Assembly (NCBI RefSeq): GCF_000516985.1
Contig: NW_006917091.1
Span: 5,452,518 to 5,516,517, forward strand
Origin: Pestalotiopsis fici W106-1
Taxonomy: Eukaryota; Ascomycota; Sordariomycetes; Amphisphaeriales; Sporocadaceae
DNA length: 64,000 nt
Direction of reading: 5' to 3'
Below are positions 43,501 through 54,282 of this stretch, in pieces. Numbering within the stretch: the first letter of the stretch is position 1; the number at the start of each line of letters is the position of its first letter. A program made the position numbers and the translations under genes. Below the pieces are notes generated by a model that had not been told where the DNA came from, made no database searches, and saw only the letters and a list, made by a program, of their open reading frames with translations.

Positions 43501-44083
43501 CAGTCGTACTGGCCGAGCCGGAAGACACAGCCGAGCTGTACGTTTGCGTTCCAGTCGCAGAGGACTCTGTGCCAGATGAAGTCTCCGAGAAAGAGGAGCT
43601 TAAAGATAAGCTAGATGATGCAGAATCGCTCGAGCTGGAAGACCCCGAGCTGGCCAGCGTATCGCTGTTGACCGTCAGGGATGTGGTCGAACCGGATTGC
43701 GATGTAGGAGTGGCTTCATCCTGGGAGGATATCGAAATCAATGATGAGCTGATTGGTGATGATTCACTAGGACTCAGAGAGCCTGATGACCGTGAACCTG
43801 AAAAGGATGAACCTGAAATTGAAGGGCTGGCGGAAGCTGCCGCCAGAGCAAGTGAACTAGTCGCATAGCCGCTGACTGAAGAAGGAGAAACGATTGAGGA
43901 CGTCGCATGAGTGCTGACCGATGGGGAAGAAACGAGCGAAGAAGTTTTTGTAGGAGTTTGGCCGTCGATGGCTAGACCTGGCGCACCAGAAGTAATGAGC
44001 GAAGGATTGGCACGATGACATTTTGCCGCTGCAGGTAACGGCAAGCTTGCCAGGAAGGCAACTGCAGGCCAGAGCAACTGCAT
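40562..44083 (-). CDS. Large secreted protein: Ser/Thr-rich stalk, cationic helix, C-terminal GLEYA domain
   Basis: Intronless, 1173 residues. The signal peptide is MQLLWPAVAFLASLPLPAAA. Residues about 25-275 are a Ser/Thr/Ala stalk, probably heavily O-mannosylated. A globular region follows (LDQGSLDVVTP, VFFLTGGSPVC). About residues 508-580 are Lys/Ala/Val/Ser-rich with amphipathic periodicity (FWSSLKKAVSSVKAAVKSV). Then a beta-rich region of about 340 residues with WCINCGIKGN, of a kind seen in large fungal secreted proteins (DUF7029/DUF7223-like, from memory). A Thr/Val repeat precedes the C-terminal GLEYA domain (990-1173: YIYATTSGTYTFYAWG, DDEFYMWWG, RILYRQDTG). GLEYA domains are lectin-like adhesin modules in yeast flocculins. 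Likely a wall or extracellular adhesin; no GPI signal is evident. Confidence 0.85.
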   Translation of the reverse strand: MQLLWPAVAFLASLPLPAAAKCHRANPSLITSGAPGLAIDGQTPTKTSSLVSSPSVSTHATSSIVSPSSVSGYATSSLALAAASASPSISGSSFSGSRSSGSLSPSESSPISSSLISISSQDEATPTSQSGSTTSLTVNSDTLASSGSSSSSDSASSSLSLSSSFSETSSGTESSATGTQTYSSAVSSGSASTTESSDQATVTTSSTSITVSDTSSGATETSSQAVSTSSMLASSTEFSESTASSDSATITDSSTGATTTVFPTDAVGTTSEFDGPITLEAAPTVTLMPAPPYGLDQGSLDVVTPADTNALWYTSPANESAEITATIMRLNLTYLYSSIALDQSIYIESVICSGSTITITFNETEIFSYIKPIWQSYSQILFITAATSCSADGQNVFFLTGGSPVCQEAMSTCTATGSFEELADVYSEMGADWGAIDVEDSTATTTTTSSSACSSPPASEISGLPAASCGSDFDSLLDSKLGFYSGDDSDIDSVMALIAPGTQTKLSPRGFWSSLKKAVSSVKAAVKSVAKTVATAVVKVAAKVVTSAAKYVVSAAKSIAKTVVTIAKTVYNVVKFLVTGDYNQTFNMNMNVAPPDSLLVKSPWDDQLGFKFYHFAVDPKDSGYSLWDNAIDLITDELGANAKAEPGVDYWCINCGIKGNIQATGTLKANLGGIKNAELKINGNLYAGLFVGVDAFATIKKKNTKTLFKRGLPALTIPKIFVLGPSVSLGVSAEARIELIGRALAGASLNWEKINGTINFLDKTKTVTSGFTPVLNGTLQTTKKSKIILSLGLPVAIEFGLDLLDGTWKKEASLTETPSLQAVLDYEETVKISGTTENGGCGSVDTTPSTKCYGVYWNITAVNDVELNLFDVVDYNLFHWESKVIAQGCVGTWADNSSSIDTCSSDNSTSSTSSVATITATTIQTSPMATTAAQITTSSTVLKANLTTSTAVTSTTVTSTTVTSTTVTSTTVTSTTVTSTTAACTSSQGMKWAYYNASAVSSVEAVSTMAPLATGLAQNGIGNFYANEGSTLTYIEGSSTSLSSIRFILDYVGYIYATTSGTYTFYAWGVDDEFYMWWGSQAYSGWNSTNYNIDQKLYAGYKTATITLTKGTYLPLRILYRQDTGPGYFNINLYDPNGNDLLSIEDTSAGKQAIFTNTCDGQAPAFQSWGSES
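41141..41230. repeat. Six-copy 15-bp coding minisatellite
   Basis: Unit TGTGGTGGAGGTCAC is repeated six times without change, followed by a diverged seventh (CGCGGTGGACGTTGT). On the coding strand it specifies repeated TSTTV between the beta domain and the GLEYA domain, so copy number changes would lengthen the linker in frame. Confidence 0.95.
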
Positions 44084-45098
44084 CGCGGCGTTGTCGATGT
44101 CAATGTTTGAACTACAACAACAGCAACATGTTCTCTCAGGACGGCCACCAGCGCCCCAGGCCCAAGGGTCTCTTCTTATATTGAACCCACTGCATTCTGA
44201 TCTGTTGACCTGTGTCTTCGCGTTGGGCTTGCTGGGCGCCTAGGTGCGCTAAGGAGGACGCTTCCTAGTGAGCCTGATCTCAGCCGTCCTGAATACGCAA
44301 GGGGCCGAAATGGTCTATCGAGAGCTGGGTCGAGTGGCGCCGTTATACCGGAGCTGAAGACGACGCGATATGACCCGCCCGCAGAGCTGCAGTCATCCGA
44401 CTAATCCGGCAATTCTACATCTTCGGGACTCGGCCATCAAAACACCACTGCCGTGCTAAAGGGGGGTAGCGCCTGACCTGCTTGAGCGTTGAACTAAGCT
44501 TGTTGCGATTTGGCTTTCTGGCTAGGCCCAGCCAGGCGGCGCAGGCCATTTGCATGCACCGGGAATTGCGTGCGTACGGTGGAAATTGCTTAATTCTGAA
44601 GCTAGACTGCATCAGGCTCGTCCATTTCTACTTCTGGAAGAGGCAAATCTGTAATAATTCCCCACCCCCATATAAACTCGGCTGTTGCGAGTGGTCTAGA
44701 TTTCGAGATGTTTTTCTAAGAATGCCAAGACTCTCGTTGGTTCTAACTACTCCGAGATGAAGGCAGACTATAACACTAGATTCAAGCTCCTTTTAGTTCC
44801 CAGCTGAATCGGAACTCCAGCTGCTTTTGGAGCAGTGGCTCTGTCACTATTGCAACGACGAAGAGCGCAATGTCCAGTTGCGAGCGCCATGGCAGAATTC
44901 GTCGCGTGGCTTGTCTAGATCTTCGTCTGATGCTTCCTCAACAAGATATCATTGCGCTTATACAGTAGAGCGGGCCCCAGCGACAGTGCCTCTCTTTTTT
45001 GTCGGCCTTCTACATCTTTTTCGCATTGCTACAGCAGCCCAACCGGCTGATCAATTGAAAGGTCTCACCCACGATCGTTACAGTTGAACGCAGTCAAG
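44084..45098. other. Divergent intergenic region, about 1 kb
   Basis: Lies between two secreted-protein genes. A TATAAA at 44671-44676 lies far upstream of the plus-strand gene. Open frames here lack motifs. Confidence 0.4.
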
Positions 45099-45899
45099 AT
45101 GAAGGCAGCATATGTTTTCGCACTCTCCATTGGCGGTGTCAGTTGCTTCCCAAAACTGGCACCCATCATTCAAACCCATGTCGAGAGGCGCTTCTTCGAC
45201 AGCCATCTCCAGCTGCGCGATGATGGTGACGAGGCGACTACCAGCACTGATGCGACAACTGACGAGACCTTGGATTCGTCCGGCAAGGAGTCAGCAACTG
45301 CAACTACCAGCACTACATCAGCCAGCGACGCGTCCGCCACCGACTCTGCCACTACAGACACCAGTATAAATGTCACCATCATGGATACGACTGGCACGCT
45401 GCAACTCAACCCCGGCGTCGATGGAAACCTCTTCATATCGCTTCCCGAGGATGCTGCCAGCATTACCAATCTCGTTCCGGGCAATTCCGAGTTCGTTGCC
45501 TACACGGATAGCTTGACCGTCATGGGTGACAACAGCGAAACCAGTCGTCTGCTCTACTACTATCCCGATGAGATGTCCAAGTTGTCGGTTTCGCGTTTCA
45601 GACTTGGGGCCTGGGGTAGCATTCCAAAGGGAGCTCAGCTTGCGAGCTTTGTACCTTTCAATGACGGCAATGGAAACGAGGTCCTAGTTGCGCTGGATAC
45701 AAGTGGAAACTACTTTTGGCCCATCGTCTGTGCCCTGGACGGGCAATTGAACAAGGTGTTTATCGCACAGGATCCGGAAGAAGGCCCGGAAATCTTGATG
45801 ACCAATGGGGATCTTCGATATATTTTGACGGGAGGCGACGTGACGGACTGCGGCCCGCTGGCTTTGACAGCATCCGGGCTGAGCGGCAGTTACTCATAA
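45099..45899 (+). CDS. Small secreted Ser/Thr-rich protein, unknown
   Basis: Intronless, 266 residues from the ATG at 45099; the upstream in-frame start is only TTG. The signal peptide is MKAAYVFALSIGGVSCFP. A dibasic site (VERRFF) is followed by a Thr/Ser/Asp-rich stretch of about 60 residues (residues 45-110) and then a compact domain of about 150 residues (LQLNPGVDGNLFISLPED, LLYYYPDEMSKL, FWPIVCALDG), with two cysteines in the last 50 residues. I do not recognise the domain. It is divergent from the GLEYA-domain gene, so both may be expressed at the cell surface together (inference). Confidence 0.7.
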   Translation: MKAAYVFALSIGGVSCFPKLAPIIQTHVERRFFDSHLQLRDDGDEATTSTDATTDETLDSSGKESATATTSTTSASDASATDSATTDTSINVTIMDTTGTLQLNPGVDGNLFISLPEDAASITNLVPGNSEFVAYTDSLTVMGDNSETSRLLYYYPDEMSKLSVSRFRLGAWGSIPKGAQLASFVPFNDGNGNEVLVALDTSGNYFWPIVCALDGQLNKVFIAQDPEEGPEILMTNGDLRYILTGGDVTDCGPLALTASGLSGSYS

Positions 45900-46561
45900 A
45901 AGGGCAGTTGGACACAAACAATGATATTATGTAATTGCTTAATGTGCTACTAAGCATTTTGTATCTTCTTATCGTTTCAAATACAGTCAAGAAACCCTAT
46001 CTTTATTGCACTGGAGATGGCGCTGTAAGGACGGCAACGTTGCCAACAACTAATCAATGGCTTGTCGGTGGTGATATGCCGTCAAACTCTTACTAGTCGG
46101 AAATTGATTTGAGCTTGGCACCAAGACTTCGCACATGGTTTCGCAAGTTCATTGATGCGGAGGGCTCAGCCGGCCTCTCGTCGTCGACTCCGACATCGTA
46201 CCTTGAGACCGAGTCCCAGCCTTCAGTCTTTGGTATCGACGTTGCCTAAAGTGGGCGGTGTAAGCCTCCACCCAATTAATAACTGCCTGCCACCACACCA
46301 TCTGGGGAATCATGCAGATACTTCAAGATTTTGTTGGGCGGCAGTGGTAAGGCAGAGCGACAGGCGTAATCCTGGCGTCAAAGCCACTGTAGGCTCAAAC
46401 GATATGCGTTGCTGCCTTATGCACTCAGGCCGCTATTGCCCCCCGCATTGGCCCTACATAGTACAGATAATGTTTTCTTAACATTGCCTTCGTCTCAATT
46501 GGGTGCAACTCCTCTTTTCCCCCAGGCCATGCTACCTGCGCCCTTCGGAACCGAATTCACC
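45900..46561. other. Intergenic region upstream of the NACHT gene
   Basis: No gene supported. The open frame reading into the NACHT gene from 46409 lacks a suitable upstream start context. Confidence 0.4.
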
Positions 46562-48849
46562 ATGGATCCGTTGACGGCCCTAGGGCTGGCCGCTAACGTG
46601 TTTGCATGTGTCTCATTCACATCGGACCTCATCAAAGGCGCCATTGAAATCAGCACATCGCCAAATGGATGCAGTGCTGACGTTTCTAAGCTTGACTCGG
46701 TATACAATGATTTAAGAAGATTGTGTACTGGACTGGAGGTGTCCGTTAAGCAACGAAACTTGGGCAAGGATGACCAGGACTACGTCGTACAACTCGCTGT
46801 TGCTATCGAGGACTTGTCCGAGATTTGTAAAAAGGACTGCAATGATCTTCTCCAATTACTTTTAAAATTCAAGACGAAAACTGGGCTTAATGGAAAATGG
46901 AGCAGCTTCCGCGTTGCCTTGAGAACAGTTTGGGGAAAGAAGACGATTGATGAACTTGAGCAAAGACTCTCCAAAACTCAGCACACATTGACCCTGCACA
47001 TCTGTATTCTGGCACAGTAAGTGATTTCACTAATTTGGCATAATCTGACATTTCAATTCTCTACCCTTCCTGCATTTGGCTAAGGATAATCTCCAGTTAT
47101 TCCTGTCGCTCTCAGTCAAATCAACTGGAAGACCTGCAACGCCAAAGCATTCGACTACAGTCAAATCAAGCAGACACGTTGAAGTGTATCAGCAAGAAAC
47201 TAGACGACGTGGAGGCTGGCATCAAGTCTCGAAAAGACGAAGATATTTTCACTGCACAAGATGTCGATTGCTTAAAAGAGCGACTGCAGTCTCTGTCTCT
47301 CTCAGGACATGACGTTGCCCGAGAGCAGTCTATCTTGCAAAGCCTCACTTTTGATAGTCGCCCCATTAGGCATGAGCAAATTCCAAAAGCTCATGCCGAG
47401 ACATTTAAATGGGCGCTAAAAAAAGATCCTAATCATAGTGGTTCTATGATAGGCGAATGGCTGGCAAAAGGGACTGGCATACTCTGGATCGCCGGCAAAC
47501 CAGGTTCTGGCAAATCGACACTTATGAAGTTTATTGCCGACTCGAGGACCACATCTCAATTGGTCAGTCAGTGGGCCCAACCAAGTAGAGCCTTCATTGC
47601 GAGCCACTACTTCTGGATTGCGGGAACACCAAAGCAAAAGTCGCATCAGGGTCTCCTCCAGAGCTTACTCTACGACATTTTCAGACAATGCCCGTATTTG
47701 ATACAAGAGACGTGCTCTCATCGAAGGGTAAATGAACATCTTGACGATCCGTGGTCCCTATCCGAATTACACGAAACCTTGAAGAGCGTTTCTTGTAGGG
47801 ACTCGATCGATCCAAAGTTCTGTTTCTTTGTTGATGGCATGGACGAATTTGATGGCGATCATGAAGCTCAGACAAATCTTTGTCGGACATTGAAAGAGCT
47901 CGCTACCTTGGAAAATGTTAAACTAGTTCTGTCGAGCCGCCCCTGGAACATCTTCGAGGAGCAGTTTGGATCGTTGTTTCCAAAACTCTACGTTCAAGAT
48001 TTGACGCATGATGATATTCAGGCTTACGCCCAGAGCAGCCTCCAAGAACACCCGCGATGGCCTGTCATTTCTGGAATTGACTCGCAAAGGCAATTCTTGA
48101 TCTCAGAGATCACAAAAAGGTCCGAAGGCGTCTTCCTTTGGGTGCGCCTTGTCATGAAACTCCTCAAGCAAGGCCTCACCAACCGTGATAGACTATCTGA
48201 TCTGTATCGCAGACTGCAAAGTTTTCCGACGGAGCTGGAATCATTCTTCAAGGCAATATTAGAATCTGTCGAACCATTCTACCACAGCCATATGTCAACT
48301 ATATTACAAGTTGCACTTCAGGCTGGTAACGAATCCCTCGGATTTCTTGGGTATCATTTCCATATCCAAGAATACGAAGATTTGAACTATGCACTTAATC
48401 TTCCAATCAGGCTCATGGACCAGGAAAATATCCAACAAATCAAAAGTGATATGACGTGGCATCTTGATAGCAGAACCCGAGGACTTCTCGAGGTCCATTC
48501 TCCCAGTGGGACGGTGAATTTCTTGCACCGAACCGTCCGAGACTTCTTAAGAACTCGGGAAATGCATGACTTCTTAGTCGCCAAGGTCAACGATCGCCTC
48601 AAATTCAATCCAGTCCTGAGTCTTCTCAAGGCTTACGTCGCCCTCATCAAGGTCTCTTGTATTCCATCTCGCATTGAACGCGTGACTTTTGCCAAGTACA
48701 CGACTAGCGATTCGCATGACAAGGAATCCCAACAAATCTCCTTACGTCACCTTTGGAACGCAATGAGCGTCGTGGAAACGCTCGAGTTGGATGCCATTCC
48801 TGATCCTGGCTGTCGATCTCTTCTGGACGAGCTCGATCGCAGCCTTTAG
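46562..48849 (+). CDS. NACHT-type STAND NTPase (fungal NLR-like) with fungal N-terminal domain
   Basis: Two exons (46562-47016 and 47085-48849) give 739 residues. The N-terminus is the helical domain common in fungal NLR-like proteins (MDPLTALGLAANVFACVSF, then DLSEICKKDCNDLL). A coiled coil follows (CISKKLDDVEAGI). The NACHT core has Walker A GKPGSGKST near residue 288, YFWIAG, Walker B FFVDGMDEF near residue 398, VLSSRPWNIFEEQF and SEGVFLWVRLVMKLLKQGL. The C-terminal part (FHIQEYEDLNYAL, FLHRTVRDFLRT) is the helical arm often annotated DUF7791. There are no WD40, TPR or ankyrin repeats; it stops after LLDELDRSL. Such proteins sense non-self or pathogens and can trigger cell death in fungi. 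It ends about 100 bp before the RIP-mutated block. Confidence 0.88.
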
Positions 48850-48999
48850 TCTCGTCTCGTTGGAAGCGAATGTGTATTTACCCCACCTTCCTTGGCCCTT
48901 GCGGTGCCTGTTATATTCCGCGAGCTGTTGGTTAAATATAGAGTTTTTATAAACAATCTTACGAGGTTCACAAGACTGCAGAACTGCATAAACGATAGC

Positions 49000-51900
49000 A
49001 AAAAGGGAATTAATTAAAGGATGCGATATAATAATTATTTATAAGCCTAAAAACTGCTAATTTCCCGTTTATATAGCTATTTACGGTAATAAAGCCGTAG
49101 GCACCCGGCTATAGCCGTTTTTAGATTTTTTTACGATTTTTTATTAATTATAAGTATTAGCAGGCTTTAGCGCTTTTCGCTAATACGCTTTTTCGCTAAG
49201 CCGCTAAAGTTATTCGTAAATTTTTAGGCTTAATAAATTAATAAATTTTTAGTATTTATTCCCGTTAAATAGCTTCGTAAATTTATCGGCTAAATTTAGG
49301 TTCGTCGGTGCTTATTTTATTTTAATTTTACCTTTTATAATTTTATTACGAATAGCGTATATATATAGCTTTAGGTGCTTTTTTTTTTTCGTTATATTCG
49401 TAAATTTGGCCTATTTTTTAGCCTTAATATTATTTTTAAATAGCGTAATCGGATTTTCCGGCATTAATTTAAGCTTAATTAAAAAGTTTCGAATTTATAT
49501 AATTTTATTTATAGCCTTTAAAATAGCTATATATTTTATTATTATAAATGCTTTCGTTATAAATAATTATTTATATAATCGCTATAAAATTAATTTTCCG
49601 CTTATAAAAAATATATAGCCGATAATTAATTTTAATTTTTTTAAATTTAAAGCGTAGCTAAAATTTATAGCCTTAAATAGTTTTAATTTATTATATTACT
49701 TATATAAATATATAATTTTATTTATTTTTAGGTTACGATATTTAATTATTTTTTTAATATTCGTTTTTAAATATTATAATATTTTTTTTAATTTTTATTA
49801 ATATATTTATAAAAGACTTGCTATAAATTTAGCTTATATAAATATTATAAATACCGTATTTATTTTTAGTATATAAAACGAAAAATTAAATTTGCTAATT
49901 ATTAACGCGTAATTATAAATTTTTTTAATTATAGCTTTATTTTCGTTTAAATAAATCTCGTATAATATTCCCGGATTTATCGGGTTTGCTATTTTTTTTT
50001 TAAATTTTGTAAAATTATAAAAATTAAATATTTTATTAAAATATTATTTAATATTAATTTTAATATTTTTTAATAAAATTGCTACGCCGGATTTTTATAT
50101 TAAAAAATTATTTTATATTTCCTAAATCTTTTAGCTTAATTTTAGTTTTAAATAAACCAATAAAATCTTTAAAGCGCTTTTTATTTAGCTTAAATAATAA
50201 AAAGTTATTTATATATATTATTACGATATCCCTAATTTATAAATTATAAAATACCGCGTTATTAAATATAAAAAAAATAAATTTATATTTTTTTATTAGC
50301 GATTTCGTTTTATATTACTATTTAATAGCTATTTGCTTTAGCTTATATAACGAATTTAAAATCCGGATAATTTTTTTTAAATAGCCTTTTTTACGCGCTA
50401 GCTTCGTAAATTATTCGAAAAATTATAATAAGCCGAAAAATTGCTTTATATAAATTTTTTTATATAAATTATTATTAAAAAATATAAATATAAAATTAAT
50501 TTATAAAATAAATTAGCTTTTTAAAGCGGCGAAAGCTATTAATATTTTTTATAAAGCGGTTTTTGCTATAATTGCGATTATTTCGTTATAATTAATATTT
50601 AAGCGTTATATAAATTTATACGTTATAATATACGCTTTATATTTTTTAAGCGTGCCATTATTATTAAATTTTTTTTAGTATTTATTTACTATTAATAAAA
50701 TAATTATAATCGGCTTTATTTTTTTATATAAATTACAAAATATTTTTTTATATATTTTTTAAAATTTTTTAATAAATCGCCTTTTATTATTAATTTTTTT
50801 TAGCTTAGCTATAGCTTTTTTAAATATAAGATTTTTCGGTAAATTTATTTTTAATATTTTATATAGCTTATTTTTTTTATATATAGCTATAAAATTAAAT
50901 AGCTAATTTTCGCCTTTATTAAGGTTCGCCGCCGTAAAAGAATTTTAGGGATAAGGGCGCTTATTTTTATTTTTACCGTTATCGCCATCGCTTTTTTTAA
51001 TACGGCTAAAGCTAAGGCTTAATTCGCGAAATTTATTAGCCGAAAAATCGTAAAAATTAAATTTATTAATTTTATTAATTTTATACGCCTTTTTAAAAAA
51101 AAAATATAAATATATACTTTATTAATTCGCGAAATTTATTGCGTTAATTAAAAAAAAAATTAAAAACTCGCCTTTTTGCTAAAAGGTATAATAAATAAAA
51201 TCGTTATTTTTAAAGGCTTTAAGCACTTAGGTTTGGTATATATCGGTTTTTTTTTAAAGCGGCCGCGTTTTCGTTTAATAAGGCTATTTTTAAAATCGGT
51301 AATATTTTTAGGAATAACGTTATAATTAAAATCCTAAATCCAGCCTTTTATAAGCTTAGGTTTATACCGCAATCGTCGCTATATATATTATAGCAAAGAT
51401 TTTATTATATTAGCCGGATTAAGCGTATTTTTTGCGTTTTTTAAATATTTATAAAAAGTAATATATAAAATAATTAAAATGCGATTATTTTTAATTAATT
51501 ATATTATATAATTTTTATTTTTTTAATAATTAAAAAATAAAGCTTTTACCCCGTTTAAATATAGCTTTTTATTACGCGTTTTTTTATTCCGATCGATATA
51601 CGCTATATAGCGGTTATTAAAAATTAATAATTTTAAGTTATTAGGCTGGTATAAGCGCGTTCCTTTTTTTTATAAGCTTTATTTTATTTTAATATATTTT
51701 ATAAAAGGTAAAATCCTTAATTATAAATTAATTTATACGATTAATTATATAATATATTATTAAAAAAACGTGGTCTTAAAAATAAATAAGAATTTTTATT
51801 TAAATAATTATAGCTTTTGCTTTATTTTAAAAAAATTTAATCTTTTTTTAGTAATACCGTTTTAATATTAATTATATATAAACGATAGGATTACTTCGAT

Positions 51901-53650
51901 TTTATTAATATTATATTTTTTCGTAAATTTTTTAAACGCAAATTTTTTTTTTTATTAATTTTAATAGTTTTTAATTTAACCTACGATCCGTTTATATTTA
52001 AAATTCGTATTTATAAGCGCGCTAAGGTTTTATTAACGTAAATAAATAATATAAATTATATTTTATTTTTAGTTCGATAAAATATAAATATTTTTTCCTT
52101 ATTTTTATTATTTATAATTAAGCTAAAGTAATTTTTATTTTTAATAATTACCGGTTTAATCGATTTAAAATTATATTAAATAATTTTACCTACCGCATTA
52201 ACTCTTTTTTACGGTTGCTAAAAAGGCGTTTTTAACGCTTTCGCTTAATTATACGCTAAATAAAGCAATTATATTATTTACCTGGTTTTAAAACCGATTT
52301 TAATCGTCCGTTAAATAATTTATTATAATTTTTCGGCGCTTAAATAGCATAAACGGTAATATTAAAAAATAAACTATTAAATTAAGCATTTTATTAGCCT
52401 AATATCGTTAAATATATTATTAATTTTAAATATTGCTTTAATTAGTCTTTTAATTTCGTTATTGCCGATTTTAAGCGTTTTATACCGTTAAAAATCCTAT
52501 TACAAATTAATTAGCGCTACTATTAAATATATTTAAAATTTTAATTTTTCGAATTATTATAAATAAAAGCTACGTTTAAAAATATTAAAAAAAATTACTA
52601 TTTTACCGTTTTTATTTATTAAATTATTTTTATAAATAAAACCTTTCGTTAAATATTAGCGTTTGCTTAATATAATTTTTATAAGGAAATCTTTAATATA
52701 AAAGGTCTTTAATATACTTATAATTATTTTTTTTTTGCCTTTATTAAAAACTCTTTATTAAATCCGATTTATTAGGCATAAATTAGTCTTTTATTTATAT
52801 TAACCCTAAATTCTTTTTATATAAAATTTATTACGGTGCCTTTTTTAAAATTATTTGCGTTAAAGGTAATATTAATATTTAATTTAATATTAAATAATAA
52901 TAAGCGTTTAATGCTTTTTATATAATATATTAAATTTACGTAAATATTAGGATCGAAAAAAAATTAAAAAGTTAAGCAAAAGGTTATAAATTACGCTTAT
53001 ATTATTATTAAAAGTAATAAATAATATTATAATATTTTTAACGTTATTATTAAGCGGCTAAAAGGAATTATTATTTTTTAATTACGAATTTTTATTAATT
53101 AAAAACTAATCGTATTCCTATTATATTTATATTTAAATTTGCATATTATTTTGTTTTACGATAACGGTTATATTATAGCCGGATTTTTTATTATAATTTT
53201 CTAATTTTGGGATTAATTTATTATTACTTTATAATCCTCCTAACGTTATATTATTCGCGTTATTATTTTTTTGTTTTTTTTTAGCTTAGGATAATCTTTA
53301 GCGATATGCCTATATTTATTATAATTATAGCAAAAAAAGCTTTTTTTTTTATGAAATTTAAGTTTACGCTTTTTTTTATTATTTTTACCGTTATTTTTAC
53401 CGTTATTATTTTTATTATTATTACCGTTATTATTATTATTACGGCGCCTTTTCTCGCTTCCGATTTTATTTTTATATTCGTTAATAAAATTCGAATTAAA
53501 TTTTGTTATAATTATTTCCGTATATAAAAAAATAGCGTTAATACTTTTTATTTATATATAGGTATTTTTTTTATAGCCACCGATAAATATCGTAATTTGC
53601 TATTATTAATTTATTTTTATTTTAGCGTTTTTATATTATTTAATTAAACG
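49000..53650 (-). mobile_element. Decayed Ty1/Copia-type retrotransposon (copy 1)
   Basis: Minus-strand translation shows a gag zinc knuckle at about 53270-53340 (CFFCYNYNKYRHIAKDYPK, with Cys/Gly to Tyr/Asn changes as RIP predicts). A Copia reverse transcriptase core lies at about 50180-50240 (IVIIYINNFLL, from YVDDFLL), followed leftwards by KLKDLGNIK at about 50120, the typical LG-x-x-x-F segment. The order gag then RT on the minus strand fits Copia. Boundaries are approximate; I did not find a convincing LTR pair for this copy. It has no intact ORF and is certainly inactive. Confidence 0.75.
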
Positions 53651-53662
53651 CGTAAAGCTAAT

Positions 53663-54049
53663 AATTATTAAATAATACTATTATACCATAGAACCAAAAA
53701 AGACATATCCCCACGGTCTAGGAACATAATAGGTATTATCTAATACACCCCCTTAGCTAGGACGTAATTCTTTACGGGCAAGCTAGATATCTAATATTTT
53801 AATAGGCTTTTAGCTCCGTTACGTTTTTTTTTTTAGCTAAATAACGTAGCTAGGGATCGAACCCAGAACCTCCCCTTATTCGGTATATTACCAATTATAT
53901 TATTAGGTTATCGCGAAAATACGTAAATCGCTAACCTATTAGTTAATATACGGGTGGCCCTTGCGAGCGAATAAGACTTTTAATTGTTAAATAATACCAT
54001 TATACTATAAAACTAAAAGAAATATATCCCTACGGTTTGGGAATATAAT
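53663..54049 (-). mobile_element. Small element with 68-bp terminal direct repeats and tRNA-like core (TRIM/SINE-like)
   Basis: Direct repeats of 68 bp at 53663-53730 and 53982-54049 match at 56 positions, and all 12 differences are transitions. Between them on the minus strand is a tRNA-like stretch (about 53930-53845) with GGTTCGATCCC, close to the Pol III B box, and a plausible A-box-like CCTAATAATATAATTGG. On the minus strand a GGGGGTG purine tract lies just right of the left repeat, in the place of a polypurine tract. The layout fits a terminal-repeat retrotransposon in miniature, or a SINE caught between two LTR fragments. Confidence 0.45.
53845..53930 (-). other. tRNA-like sequence with B-box match
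   Basis: Minus-strand reading has GGGGAGGTTCTGGGTTCGATCCC, with a T-arm able to form four Watson-Crick pairs and one G-T. The D-arm and anticodon arm do not pair well, so it is not called as a working tRNA gene. It may be a RIP-damaged tRNA or a SINE head; a T-run on the plus strand at 53825-53834 would be its A tail. Confidence 0.35.
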
Positions 54050-54101
54050 TGTTAATCAAGGTGGTGCTTTCCTATTGGAGTTTAAACTGGTCTGGTATAA
54101 G

Positions 54102-54282
54102 TGTCAATTATATAATATATTAATTTATATTTTGCGCCTTTTAGTTTTAATAAGGTATACGCTTATTTAGGTGGCCCCGGCTAATCCCCGGGAGGTTTTG
54201 TATATTTATTTAGATATTATAGTATTAATCTGTATATTTAAGCATATGCTAATATATAAGAATTATAACCTATTATCTAATA
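54102..54282 (-). repeat. Left LTR of Copia element (its 3' LTR)
   Basis: 181 bp, matching 59131-59311 over the full length. All differences seen are transitions. It is flanked on the right by a CCCCCTTAG tract, which on the minus strand is the polypurine tract CTAAGGGGG, so this is the element's 3' LTR. Confidence 0.88.

Noticed and set aside
43221..43868. Acidic plus-strand frames opposite the Ser/Thr stalk
   Set aside because: Glu/Asp/Val/Ser repeats are the reverse translation of Ser/Thr codons of the secreted GLEYA protein.
49406..53527. Ile/Phe-rich open frames at 49406-49618 and 53306-53527
   Set aside because: Chance frames in AT-rich RIP DNA. The second is antisense to the Copia gag zinc knuckle region.
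54102..54282. CRISPR-like or regulatory meaning for the repeated GGTGGCCCCGGCTAATCCCC core
   Set aside because: It is the conserved centre of a 181-bp LTR present in two copies that bound a Copia element.
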